Of a stretch of 43,268 nt of DNA, positions 26,168-32,423 are shown piece by piece. Origin of the DNA: Oscillospiraceae bacterium (GTDB lineage: Bacteria; Bacillota; Clostridia; Oscillospirales; Oscillospiraceae); assembly GCA_015068135.1 (NCBI GenBank), contig SVLB01000023.1, forward strand, positions 1-43,268, in the 5' to 3' direction. The position numbers and the translations under genes are program-made. Position 1 is the first letter of the stretch; each line of letters begins with the position of its first letter. A model generated the notes under the pieces. The model made no database searches. It saw nothing but the letters and a program-made list of their open reading frames with translations, and had not been told where the DNA came from.

Positions 26168-27565
26168 ATGAAAGACGGATTGATCTTTGAAAATGACGAA
26201 CTGATCTATTATAAAAACGGTGAGCCATACCATGCCGGTGTGGTGAAAGACGGTGAGGATATTTACTATATTACCTCCCATGGCCGTGCCATCAAGGGTC
26301 AGCACGTGATCCACCGGGAGATGACCAACGGAATTTTGGAGCGTGGTGTGTACACCTTTGGTGAGGATTACAAGCTGATCCCAGGTTCCTTTGTTCCCCC
26401 GGAAAAAAGAAAGAAAAAACACAAAAAGCGTTCGAAAGCTTCCAAAAGGAAGGCAAGAATACCCCATTTTAAGGGGAAGACCCTGGCCGCCTTTGGCATG
26501 ATGCTGGCGGTTTTGCTGGTTTTGCTGATCATTCCCCATTTGATCGACAGCGCGGAAGAGGATACCCCTGCCACTGTGGACCGTTCTGGGGAGGAATTCT
26601 ACCTGCCGGAATTTGAGGAGGTCCTTCTGTGCTCCAATGCAGCCAAGCAGCTCTATGACGGGAAGATCACCGCCGAGGCTGCGGTGGCGGACGGTGCCGC
26701 TTACCGGCCCTTGAGCTTTGATTATTCCCTGAAGGGCTCCGGAGGCAGCTTGTATCTGAGCGAGGATGTGGATATGGAAAACGCCCGGAAGTATATTCTT
26801 CCCGGCAATGCCACCCGGATCCTGATCGACAATTTGAAAACCGATACCACCTATTACTGGGAAGTTCGCACGGCCCAGGATCAGTATGCCGGTCAATTCC
26901 AAACGGCGAAGTCTACCCGGTTTTTGTCCATCCCCGGTGCGGAAAACACCCGGGACATTGGCGGCTATGTGACCCAGGACGGAAAAACCGTGAAGCAGGG
27001 AATGCTGATCCGTGGCTCGGAGATCGACGGCCTGGTGGAAAAGAATTATTTCATTCCCAAAGACCAGGTGGAGTCTGTACAAAAGACCTTCGGTTTCGTC
27101 TATGAATTTGATCTGCGGGGGAACAGCTTGTATACGGGAGATTACAAATCCCGGCTGGGAGACTCCGTGGAGCATAAATTCTATGGGGCGCCCCAGTACG
27201 GGCAGGTCTTCAGCCATGAGTACCAGATGTCCTTGAAGGAGATCTTCACAGACCTGGCAAAGCCGGAAAACTATCCTATGTATATGCACTGCACCTACGG
27301 TGCTGACCGTACGGGAACGGTGATCTTCCTGCTCCAGGGCATACTGAATCTGTCCGAGGAGGAGATGATCCGGGAATTCCGGCGTACCGGATTTACGGAT
27401 TATACCTTTGGCCGCTCCAATTCTATGGACGTGGTCATTGAGGGTTTCAATGCCTACGAGGGAGAAACTCTCCAGGACCGGATCATCCGCTTTCTGATAG
27501 ACGAGGTGGGTGTCACTTACCATCAAATTGAATCCATCCGTAAGATCCTGCTCACAGAATCCTAA
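26168..27565 (+). CDS. Membrane-anchored Cys-dependent protein tyrosine phosphatase with a wall-binding-like N-terminus
   Basis: A 465-residue protein. Residues 1-75 have YG-type repeat features (LIYYKNGEPYHAGVV, DIYYITSHGRAIKG) similar to the glucan-binding-like units of the giant protein. A very basic stretch follows (KRKKKHKKRSK, about 80-95), then one membrane helix (about 104-125). After that come an FN3-like beta domain and the phosphatase domain, with TRDIGGY near residue 260 and the PTP loop HCTYGADRTGT near residue 376 (nucleophilic Cys, Arg six residues later). The family is the Y_phosphatase3/DSP type. By the positive-inside rule the phosphatase would be extracellular and the repeat-like domain cytoplasmic. 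It is the last gene of the polysaccharide operon, directly before a strong terminator. It is separated from LCP by a palindromic element. Confidence 0.87.
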   Translation: MKDGLIFENDELIYYKNGEPYHAGVVKDGEDIYYITSHGRAIKGQHVIHREMTNGILERGVYTFGEDYKLIPGSFVPPEKRKKKHKKRSKASKRKARIPHFKGKTLAAFGMMLAVLLVLLIIPHLIDSAEEDTPATVDRSGEEFYLPEFEEVLLCSNAAKQLYDGKITAEAAVADGAAYRPLSFDYSLKGSGGSLYLSEDVDMENARKYILPGNATRILIDNLKTDTTYYWEVRTAQDQYAGQFQTAKSTRFLSIPGAENTRDIGGYVTQDGKTVKQGMLIRGSEIDGLVEKNYFIPKDQVESVQKTFGFVYEFDLRGNSLYTGDYKSRLGDSVEHKFYGAPQYGQVFSHEYQMSLKEIFTDLAKPENYPMYMHCTYGADRTGTVIFLLQGILNLSEEEMIREFRRTGFTDYTFGRSNSMDVVIEGFNAYEGETLQDRIIRFLIDEVGVTYHQIESIRKILLTES

Positions 27566-27570
27566 GATTA

Positions 27571-27607
27571 CTGGGCCGTGCTGCTTACAGCACGGCCCAG
27601 CTCTTTT
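27571..27607 (+). terminator. Strong intrinsic terminator of the polysaccharide operon
   Basis: A 13-bp perfect GC-rich stem (27571-27583 pairing with 27588-27600; the left arm is CTGGGCCGTGCTG) with the four-base loop CTTA is followed by CTCTTTT. It begins five bases after the last stop codon and closes the 21-kb operon. Confidence 0.92.
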
Positions 27608-27674
27608 AAGATATTGGAGATAGTGAAGATATTAAAGATATGGAAGATATCCAATATCTTACTATCTTTAATAT
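27608..27674. repeat. AT-rich nested inverted repeats downstream of the operon terminator
   Basis: AAGATATTGGA (27608-27618) pairs with 27650-27660, and ATATTAAAGATA (27629-27640) pairs with 27663-27674. The two hairpins overlap and would be mutually exclusive. The word GAAGATA occurs twice (27625-27631, 27643-27649) and is the complement of the tandem TATCTTC at 696-730. No gene is supported here. Confidence 0.7.
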
Positions 27675-27771
27675 GGTCTGCCTTGTGTTCTGACAAAAAT
27701 TTTGCCACAAGATACTGTGTACTCACAAAATTTGACGGTATTTTTCTGCAAAAATCTCAATGACTCCCGGA

Positions 27772-27800
27772 TTGTACCTGGGGATGGAATATGGTATAAT
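27772..27800 (+). promoter_or_regulatory. Promoter of the DnaD-like replication operon
   Basis: TTGTAC (27772-27777) and TATAAT (27795-27800, with an extended-type TGG just before it) are 17 bases apart, 31 bases upstream of the DnaD-like start. Confidence 0.75.
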
Positions 27801-27830
27801 GAATTGAAATATGACAGAAAGAGGCCGAGT

Positions 27831-28700
27831 ATGCTATTTGCTGACCTGAATCTCAATAAAATACAATTACAAAAGCTTTTGGGTACAGCCGACAGCGACG
27901 CGGCGCTGCTGTACCTGTACATTTCCTGCGGCAATCCTCCGGAAAATGCCGTTTCCGATCTGCATATCAGTGCAGCCCGGTACGCCAGTGCGGAAGCTAT
28001 GCTCCGTCGTCTGGACTTGTGGCCCCAGGTGCAGAAGTTGCCCCTGCCGGTGGGAGAGCGTCCCCGGTATACCGAGGAGGATGTGATCCGTGCCGGGCGC
28101 GATCCGGAATTTTCTGCCCTTTACGGAGAGGTCCAGCGCTTGCTTGGCAAACAGCTGACCACTGAGGAGCTGAAGATCCTTTTGGGCTTTGTCCGCTATT
28201 TGGGGATGGAGCATCATACGGTGTCCATGCTGGTGAGCTTCTGCATTCAGCGTGTCCGCTACAAGGGCGGCAGCCGCAACCCCTCGTTACGTTCCATTGA
28301 AAAAGAGGCCTATGCCTGGGCGGAGTTGGGGATCCAGACGGTGGAGGAAGCTGTGGCATATATCAAGACCCAGTGGGCGCAAATGGACCGGATGGCAGGC
28401 ATAATGAAGATCCTGCAGATCCGGGGCAGAAATCTCACCCCCGGAGAGGAAAAATTTGCAAAGCAGTGGCTGGAATGGGGGCTGTCGGATGACCTGATTG
28501 CCGAGGCCTATGACCGTGCTTGCCTGAATACCGGCAGCCTCAACTGGCGGTATATGAACAGGATCCTCACCTCCTGGTATGAGGCCAACTACCAAACGGT
28601 CCAGCAGGCCCTGGAGGGTGACCGGAATCGGAACAAGAATAAGCCCAGAACGCTGGATGATGATGAGCGTGCGGCTTTGGCAAAAATGATGGAGGGCTGA
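27831..28700 (+). CDS. DnaD-domain replication initiation protein
   Basis: A 289-residue cytoplasmic protein of the DnaD/DnaB-like type involved in primosome assembly at the origin. The N-terminal winged-helix region (residues 1-90) has the DnaD-like cadence, with SAEAMLRRLDL near residues 47-57. The C-terminal half contains DnaD repeat features: ELKILLGFVRYLGMEHHTVSMLVSFCIQRVRYKGG and SIEKEAYAWAELGIQTVEEAVAYIK. After that, FAKQWLEWGLSDDLIAEAYDRACLNTGSLNWRYMNRILTSW is the YxxxIxxxW-type end of DnaD domains. A charged tail follows. The ATG at 27831 has GAAAGAGG upstream and lies well inside an open frame whose upstream part overlaps the promoter. It is followed after one base by the helicase-loader gene. 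Confidence 0.88.
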   Translation: MLFADLNLNKIQLQKLLGTADSDAALLYLYISCGNPPENAVSDLHISAARYASAEAMLRRLDLWPQVQKLPLPVGERPRYTEEDVIRAGRDPEFSALYGEVQRLLGKQLTTEELKILLGFVRYLGMEHHTVSMLVSFCIQRVRYKGGSRNPSLRSIEKEAYAWAELGIQTVEEAVAYIKTQWAQMDRMAGIMKILQIRGRNLTPGEEKFAKQWLEWGLSDDLIAEAYDRACLNTGSLNWRYMNRILTSWYEANYQTVQQALEGDRNRNKNKPRTLDDDERAALAKMMEG

Positions 28701-28701
28701 T

Positions 28702-29691
28702 ATGGGATACAGTGCAGAGGTGGTCCGTCGAGCAAGTCAGCGACTTGCCGAGGCCAAAAATGAAAAAGCAATGCAGACCCGTGCCAAATTGCAGGAGGTC
28801 TACCGGGAGCTGCCCCGGGTGCGGCAGATCGACAGCCTGCTGATCAAGACCATGGCCCAGGCAGCAAAGGCGGCACTGTCTCCGGAGGGGGAGGCTGCCA
28901 TGGCGGCGGCCCGACAGGAGAATCTGGTTTTGCAGGCGGAGCGGACCCAGCTGATCACCCAGCGGTTCGGTGCCGGATATCTGGACGAGACTCCGGTCTG
29001 TGACCGGTGCAGCGGAGCGGGCTATTTGGGAAGTACCATGTGCCACTGCCTGGAGGCTTTGTGCGCCCAGGAGCAGAAAAAGGAGCTATCCCTTCTTAGC
29101 TGCGGACAGAGCAGCTTCCGGGACTTCCGGCTGGACTATTATCCCGATGTGGTGGACCCCAATACCGGGTACAACCCTCGGCAGATCATGGAAAAGACCT
29201 TCGAATACTGTGTGCAGTATGCCCGGAATTTTAACACCCAGGCACCAAACCTGCTGTTTTCCGGCAATACAGGGCTGGGTAAGACCTTCTTGTCTGCCTG
29301 TATTGCGGGAGCGGTCACAGAGGCAGGGTTTTCCGTCGCCTATGAAAGCGCCCCCCATTTGTTCTCTAAGCTGGAAAAGGCCCGGTTTACCGATGATCCG
29401 GAGCTTCGCCGCCAGGCGGAGCAGGAGACCCGGAAGTATACCCAGTGCGATCTGATGATCATTGACGACCTGGGTACGGAAATGGGCGGTCAGTTTGTGA
29501 CTGCAGCCCTGTATGCCCTGGTCAATGACCGGCTTTTATTGGGCAAGCCCACCATTATTTCCACCAATCTTGCCAATGAGGAACTGGAAAAACGCTATTC
29601 CATGCAGACCCTGTCCCGGCTTCGCGGACAGTATAAGCGCATTCCCTTCATCGGGGAGGATATCCGTGTTTTGAAAAACCGGGGGTTTTAA
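28702..29691 (+). CDS. DnaC/DnaI-like helicase loader ATPase
   Basis: A 329-residue AAA+ protein that would load the replicative helicase, in partnership with the DnaD-like protein encoded just upstream. The N-terminal 90 residues are helical and charged. A probable zinc-binding cluster lies at CDRCSGAGYLGSTMCHC (about residues 100-117), as in DnaI N-terminal domains. The ATPase has Walker A GNTGLGKT (about residue 188), Walker B LMIIDD (about 253), sensor 1 PTIISTN (about 284) and an Arg-finger-type SRLRG. The start follows the DnaD-like stop by one base with GGAGGG upstream. Confidence 0.93.
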   Translation: MGYSAEVVRRASQRLAEAKNEKAMQTRAKLQEVYRELPRVRQIDSLLIKTMAQAAKAALSPEGEAAMAAARQENLVLQAERTQLITQRFGAGYLDETPVCDRCSGAGYLGSTMCHCLEALCAQEQKKELSLLSCGQSSFRDFRLDYYPDVVDPNTGYNPRQIMEKTFEYCVQYARNFNTQAPNLLFSGNTGLGKTFLSACIAGAVTEAGFSVAYESAPHLFSKLEKARFTDDPELRRQAEQETRKYTQCDLMIIDDLGTEMGGQFVTAALYALVNDRLLLGKPTIISTNLANEELEKRYSMQTLSRLRGQYKRIPFIGEDIRVLKNRGF

Positions 29692-29692
29692 C

Positions 29693-30334
29693 ATGCACTT
29701 TGGCATTTTGTTTGATTTGGACGGTACCCTATTGGATACCCTGGGAGATATCCATGGGGCGGTGAATTATACTATGAGACGGTTCGGACTGCCGGAAAAG
29801 ACCCGGGAGGAGGTCCGCAGTGCCATTGGACATGGGGTCCTGCACATACTGGAAAAGGTGTCCGAGGGCACCGGTGCAGATCCGCAGGAGCTGGTGCAGG
29901 TGTATAAGCCCTATTACGACGCCCATTGCCTGGATACCACAGCGCCGTACCCCGGAGTCATGGAAATGCTGAATACCTTGTCCGCACGCTACCCGGTGGC
30001 GGTGGTGTCCAACAAGCTGGACGACCAGACCAAGGCAATTTGCAGCCGATTCTTCCCCGGGGTGTATGCTTTGGGTCAACGGGATGGGATTCCCGTAAAG
30101 CCTGCGCCGGATATGCTCCATATTGCCATGAAGGAGTTGGGGATCAGCCGGGGTGTTTTTGTAGGCGACAGCGATACCGATGTGCTGTCCGCAAAAAACG
30201 CGGGGCTTCCCTGCCTGAGTGTCCTTTGGGGCTTCCAGGATCGGGAGTATTTGCAGAGCGTGGGGGCAACCTGCTTCTGCCAAACTGCGGAAGATATTTT
30301 GAAATGGATGGAAAACTACGAACATGGCCAATGA
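29693..30334 (+). CDS. HAD superfamily phosphatase, phosphoglycolate phosphatase-like
   Basis: A 213-residue HAD subfamily IA hydrolase in the cytoplasm. The N-terminal motif I is LFDLDGTLLDT, with nucleophile and general-acid Asp. Motif II is VVSNK near residue 103. A conserved Lys follows in GIPVKPAPDM near residue 136, and motif III/IV is GDSDTDVLSAKNAG near residue 157. A helical cap occupies residues 15-80. This is the phosphoglycolate phosphatase/pyrophosphatase PpaX-like group; the exact substrate cannot be read. The start is one base after the helicase-loader stop, so it is in the same operon. No strong ribosome binding site is seen, suggesting translational coupling. Confidence 0.9.
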   Translation: MHFGILFDLDGTLLDTLGDIHGAVNYTMRRFGLPEKTREEVRSAIGHGVLHILEKVSEGTGADPQELVQVYKPYYDAHCLDTTAPYPGVMEMLNTLSARYPVAVVSNKLDDQTKAICSRFFPGVYALGQRDGIPVKPAPDMLHIAMKELGISRGVFVGDSDTDVLSAKNAGLPCLSVLWGFQDREYLQSVGATCFCQTAEDILKWMENYEHGQ

Positions 30335-30899
30335 ATTCTATGCCCTGATGGGCAGAATGCGCTATATTACCCGCTGGGGACTGATGCGCAATACCTTTTC
30401 AGAAAATATCCAGGAGCACAGCCACCAGGTTGCAGTGCTGGCCCATGCCCTGGCCCTGATCCGCAGAGATATTCTCAAGCTGGATGGACCGGACCCGGAT
30501 AAATGCGCTGTGGCGGCGCTGTACCACGATGCCTCGGAGATCCTCACGGGAGATCTGCCCACCCCCATTAAATATTATAACCCTTCTATTAAGGATGCGT
30601 ATAAGCAGGTGGAGCACGTGGCGGCAGACCGGCTTTTGGAAATGCTTCCTCCGGAGCTGAAGGACAGCTATACCCACTTGGTCCATGAGGATGACCCGGA
30701 GGTTTTGCCCACTGTGAAGGCGGCAGACAAGCTGTCGGCCTATATCAAATGCGTGGAGGAGCAAAAGGGCGGCAATACGGAGTTTGACTCCGCCGCGAAA
30801 GCCACTATGCAAGCCATGCAGGCAATGAAATTGCCGGAACTGGATTGGTTCATCGAGCATTGCCTTCCGGCCTTCAGCCTGGACCTGGACCAGCTGTAA
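30324..30899 (+). CDS. yfbR: YfbR-like HD-domain 5'-deoxynucleotidase
   Basis: A 191-residue HD-domain phosphohydrolase. It matches E. coli YfbR, a deoxyribonucleoside 5'-monophosphatase, in the N-terminal segment (MGRMRYITRWGLMRNTFSENIQEHSHQVA). The same holds for the metal-binding His and His-Asp pair (EHSHQVAVLAHAL and LYHDASEILTGDLPTP) and for KAADKLSAYIKCVEE near the C-terminus. YfbR enzymes act in nucleotide turnover in the cytoplasm. The start overlaps the HAD gene by 11 bases, so it is part of the same operon. A role of the operon in nucleotide recycling alongside DNA replication is only an inference. Confidence 0.92.
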   Translation: MANEFYALMGRMRYITRWGLMRNTFSENIQEHSHQVAVLAHALALIRRDILKLDGPDPDKCAVAALYHDASEILTGDLPTPIKYYNPSIKDAYKQVEHVAADRLLEMLPPELKDSYTHLVHEDDPEVLPTVKAADKLSAYIKCVEEQKGGNTEFDSAAKATMQAMQAMKLPELDWFIEHCLPAFSLDLDQL

Positions 30900-30930
30900 A
30901 GGGTGCAAAATTGACCGCTTCCTGAAGGTA

Positions 30931-30974
30931 TAAAAAACGATGCCGGTATCAACGGGGCTTGTTGATACCGGCAT
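30931..30974 (-). terminator. Intrinsic terminator of the TauE/SafE transporter gene
   Basis: A 14-bp perfect stem (30940-30953 with 30961-30974) with a seven-base loop has, on the minus strand, a T-run at 30937-30932. It lies 18 bases past the stop of the minus-strand transporter gene. It may also weakly terminate the plus-strand operon ending at 30899. Its stem contains the same 12-bp sequence GCCGGTATCAAC as the terminator at 551-588. Confidence 0.85.
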
Positions 30975-30991
30975 ATTACGTTTATACTGTA

Positions 30992-31765
30992 TCACTGTAC
31001 CACCAGTTCCACGATCACCTTGGCGGTCAGCAGGAGCAGTACGGTAATGATCACGGGACGGACGATCTTCGCGCCGTTTTTGATGGTCAGACCGGCGCCC
31101 AGGTATTGACCGGCCATGGAGAACACAGCCGCCAACAGACCGATGGGGACCAGGACTTTTCCTGCGGTCAGGGAGGTGACCAGGGCGCCCACATTGGAGC
31201 TCAGATTCACCAGTTTTACATTGCCGGAGGCACTGCGCAGGTCCATTTTTCCCAGTACGCAGAAAACCAGCAGCAAAAATGTGCCGGTACCCGGCCCATA
31301 AAAGCCGTCGTAAACACCGATGAGCAAAGAAGCACCCCAAACGATGCTCCGCCGTTTCCAGGGAGCCATGGGCCGTTCTGTTTCAGGCAGAGTCCGCTGG
31401 CGCAAAAGCACAAAGGCTACCACGGGAAGGACTGCCAAAAGCATATATTGTAAGTACTTTTCCGGTACCATCAGCTGTAACCGGGTGCCGAAATGGGCGC
31501 CGACCAGGGCACAGACGATGGATACCACCGCAAGCTCCCATTTGACAAAGCCGTTTTTAATATACCGGACAGTGGAGGCCACTGTGCCGATGCACGAAGA
31601 CATTTTGTTGGTGCCCAGGGCGTTGTGAGCCGGAAGACCGGCGAACAGATAGATGGGCAGAGAAATAATGCCGCCGCCACCGCCAATGGCATCCACAAAC
31701 CCTGCGGCAAACACGCCCACGCAAATCAGCGCCACCATCCAAATGGAATATCCGAAAAGCTCCAT
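30992..31765 (-). CDS. TauE/SafE (TSUP) family membrane transporter
   Basis: A 257-residue polytopic membrane protein with about eight hydrophobic helices and an internal duplication. The first half has FVDAIGGGGGIISLPIYLFAGLPAHNALGTNKMSS, the family hallmark. The second half has GVYDGFYGPGTGTFLLLVF and SGNVKLVNLSSNVGALV, the complementary copy. Members export or import sulfonates, sulfite or related organic anions; the substrate here is unknown. The ATG at 31765 has TCAGGAGGG upstream, so an upstream in-frame extension through the tRNA is spurious. It has its own promoter and terminator. Confidence 0.93.
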   Translation of the reverse strand: MELFGYSIWMVALICVGVFAAGFVDAIGGGGGIISLPIYLFAGLPAHNALGTNKMSSCIGTVASTVRYIKNGFVKWELAVVSIVCALVGAHFGTRLQLMVPEKYLQYMLLAVLPVVAFVLLRQRTLPETERPMAPWKRRSIVWGASLLIGVYDGFYGPGTGTFLLLVFCVLGKMDLRSASGNVKLVNLSSNVGALVTSLTAGKVLVPIGLLAAVFSMAGQYLGAGLTIKNGAKIVRPVIITVLLLLTAKVIVELVVQ

Positions 31766-31793
31766 AGGGATCCCTCCTGAAATAATTTTTCCT

Positions 31794-31822
31794 ATCATAG
31801 CACATATAGAACGATTCTTCAA
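31794..31822 (-). promoter_or_regulatory. Promoter of the TauE/SafE transporter gene
   Basis: On the minus strand TTGAAG (31817-31822) and TATGAT (31794-31799) are 17 bases apart. Its -35 lies just two bases from the -35 of the divergent tRNA promoter, so the two transcription units are close back to back. Confidence 0.7.
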
Positions 31823-31824
31823 CC

Positions 31825-31853
31825 TTGACGGGAGGAAGAAAATGTGATATGAT
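31825..31853 (+). promoter_or_regulatory. Promoter of tRNA-Leu
   Basis: TTGACG (31825-31830) and TATGAT (31848-31853) are 17 bases apart. The mature tRNA begins about 10 bases after the -10, so there is almost no 5' leader. Confidence 0.75.
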
Positions 31854-31863
31854 TCCCAAAGAC

Positions 31864-31950
31864 GCCGCTGTGGTGGAATAGGTAGACACCAGGGACTTAA
31901 AATCCCTTGAGGGCAACCTCGTACCGGTTCAAGTCCGGTCAGCGGCACCA
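31864..31950 (+). tRNA. tRNA-Leu (anticodon UAA)
   Basis: An 87-base type II tRNA with encoded CCA. The acceptor arms GCCGCTG (31864-31870) and CAGCGGC pair perfectly. The D-arm contains TGGTGGAATAGGTAGACAC. The anticodon stem-loop is GGGA-CTTAAAA-TCCC, with UAA in the middle of the loop. The long variable arm TTGAGGGCAACCTC and the T-arm CCGGTTCAAGTCCGG complete it. UAA with a long variable arm and A73 identifies leucine. Confidence 0.97.
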
Positions 31951-31954
31951 ATAC

Positions 31955-31981
31955 AGACGACCCTTTGGGGTCGTCTTTTTT
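31955..31981. terminator. Intrinsic terminator of tRNA-Leu, symmetric
   Basis: A 9-bp perfect stem (AGACGACCC, 31955-31963, with 31968-31976) and a four-base loop are followed by TTTTTT (31976-31981). It starts five bases after the encoded CCA. It is the centre of a larger palindrome formed by the tRNA 3' end and its inverted copy. Confidence 0.9.
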
Positions 31982-32006
31982 GGTGCCACTGACCGTGACT
32001 TGAACC
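31981..32006 (-). repeat. Inverted copy of the tRNA-Leu 3' end
   Basis: Read on the minus strand this stretch is GGTTCAAGTC-A-CGGTCAGTGGCACCA. The last 25 bases of the tRNA gene are GGTTCAAGTC-CGGTCAGCGGCACCA. The two differ by one inserted base and one substitution. No D-arm or anticodon arm accompanies the copy, so it is not a second tRNA gene; it is an inverted partial duplication. Confidence 0.85.
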
Positions 32007-32240
32007 CATTTTAATGCAAGTGTCCGGTGGACACTTGCTGCCACCAGTTCAAAAACTGGTGGCTACAATAATTTTTGCCCGTCCCACGCAAGGGCAAAAA
32101 TGCAAATCGAGTCCGGGGAGCGAGGGGAGCGCTGCCGGTGGCAGATACAGCGACCCGAGCGAGTGGCAGCGGTCGGTGTGCAACGCAGCCGCGCCGTCGG
32201 CAAGGCGCACACCGGGCACCGCAACAGGGCACCGGCACCA
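32007..32240. other. Non-coding, palindrome-rich interval
   Basis: No gene is supported here. Three perfect hairpins follow one another: 32016-32025/32029-32038 (10 bp), 32041-32049/32054-32062 (9 bp) and 32072-32080/32092-32100 (9 bp). A GC-rich segment to 32240 carries further imperfect repeats such as GCTGCCGG and GGCACC. It ends GGCACCA directly before a second terminator hairpin, mirroring the tRNA end. The short open frames across it are low-complexity Arg/Pro/Ala-rich and lack ribosome binding sites. Confidence 0.55.
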
Positions 32241-32284
32241 AATAATGACCATCATTGCGTATCACAATGATGGTCATTATTTTT
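32241..32284 (+). terminator. Hairpin with 3' T-run
   Basis: A 17-bp perfect stem (32241-32257 with 32265-32281) with a seven-base loop ends in a T-run (32280-32284). It follows a GGCACCA in the same way as the tRNA-Leu terminator does. No transcribed gene is visible directly upstream on the plus strand. Confidence 0.7.
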
Positions 32285-32304
32285 ATGCCGGTAACGGGAC
32301 ATAA

Positions 32305-32343
32305 GAAAAAAGCCTTGCTATCTTTGGGTAGCAAGGCTTTTTT
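32305..32343. terminator. Bidirectional intrinsic terminator of the two-component operon
   Basis: A 12-bp perfect stem (32309-32320 with 32329-32340; the left arm is AAAGCCTTGCTA) with an eight-base loop is flanked by A-rich and T-rich ends. It lies about 80 bases past the stop of the minus-strand sensor kinase gene and should end that operon. Confidence 0.88.
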
Positions 32344-32423
32344 GTAAAAATAGGGGGCAAGCAGATACACCGACTTGGTTCTGCACGGCCTACTGCCGGT
32401 GTTTGCTAAATATATGGTTGCTT

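Noticed and set aside
31981..32006. A second, minus-strand tRNA gene
   Set aside because: Only the T-arm and acceptor 3' half are similar. The matching acceptor 5' strand, D-arm and anticodon arm are absent and the T-stem no longer pairs.
31766..32044. N-terminal extension of the TauE/SafE gene through the tRNA
   Set aside because: The open frame continues only because antisense tRNA-Leu happens to be open. The true start has GGAGGG and its own promoter just upstream.
32011..32370. 119-residue minus-strand frame rich in Arg, Pro and Ala in the hairpin interval
   Set aside because: It spans two terminators and several hairpins, has no ribosome binding site and has low-complexity composition.
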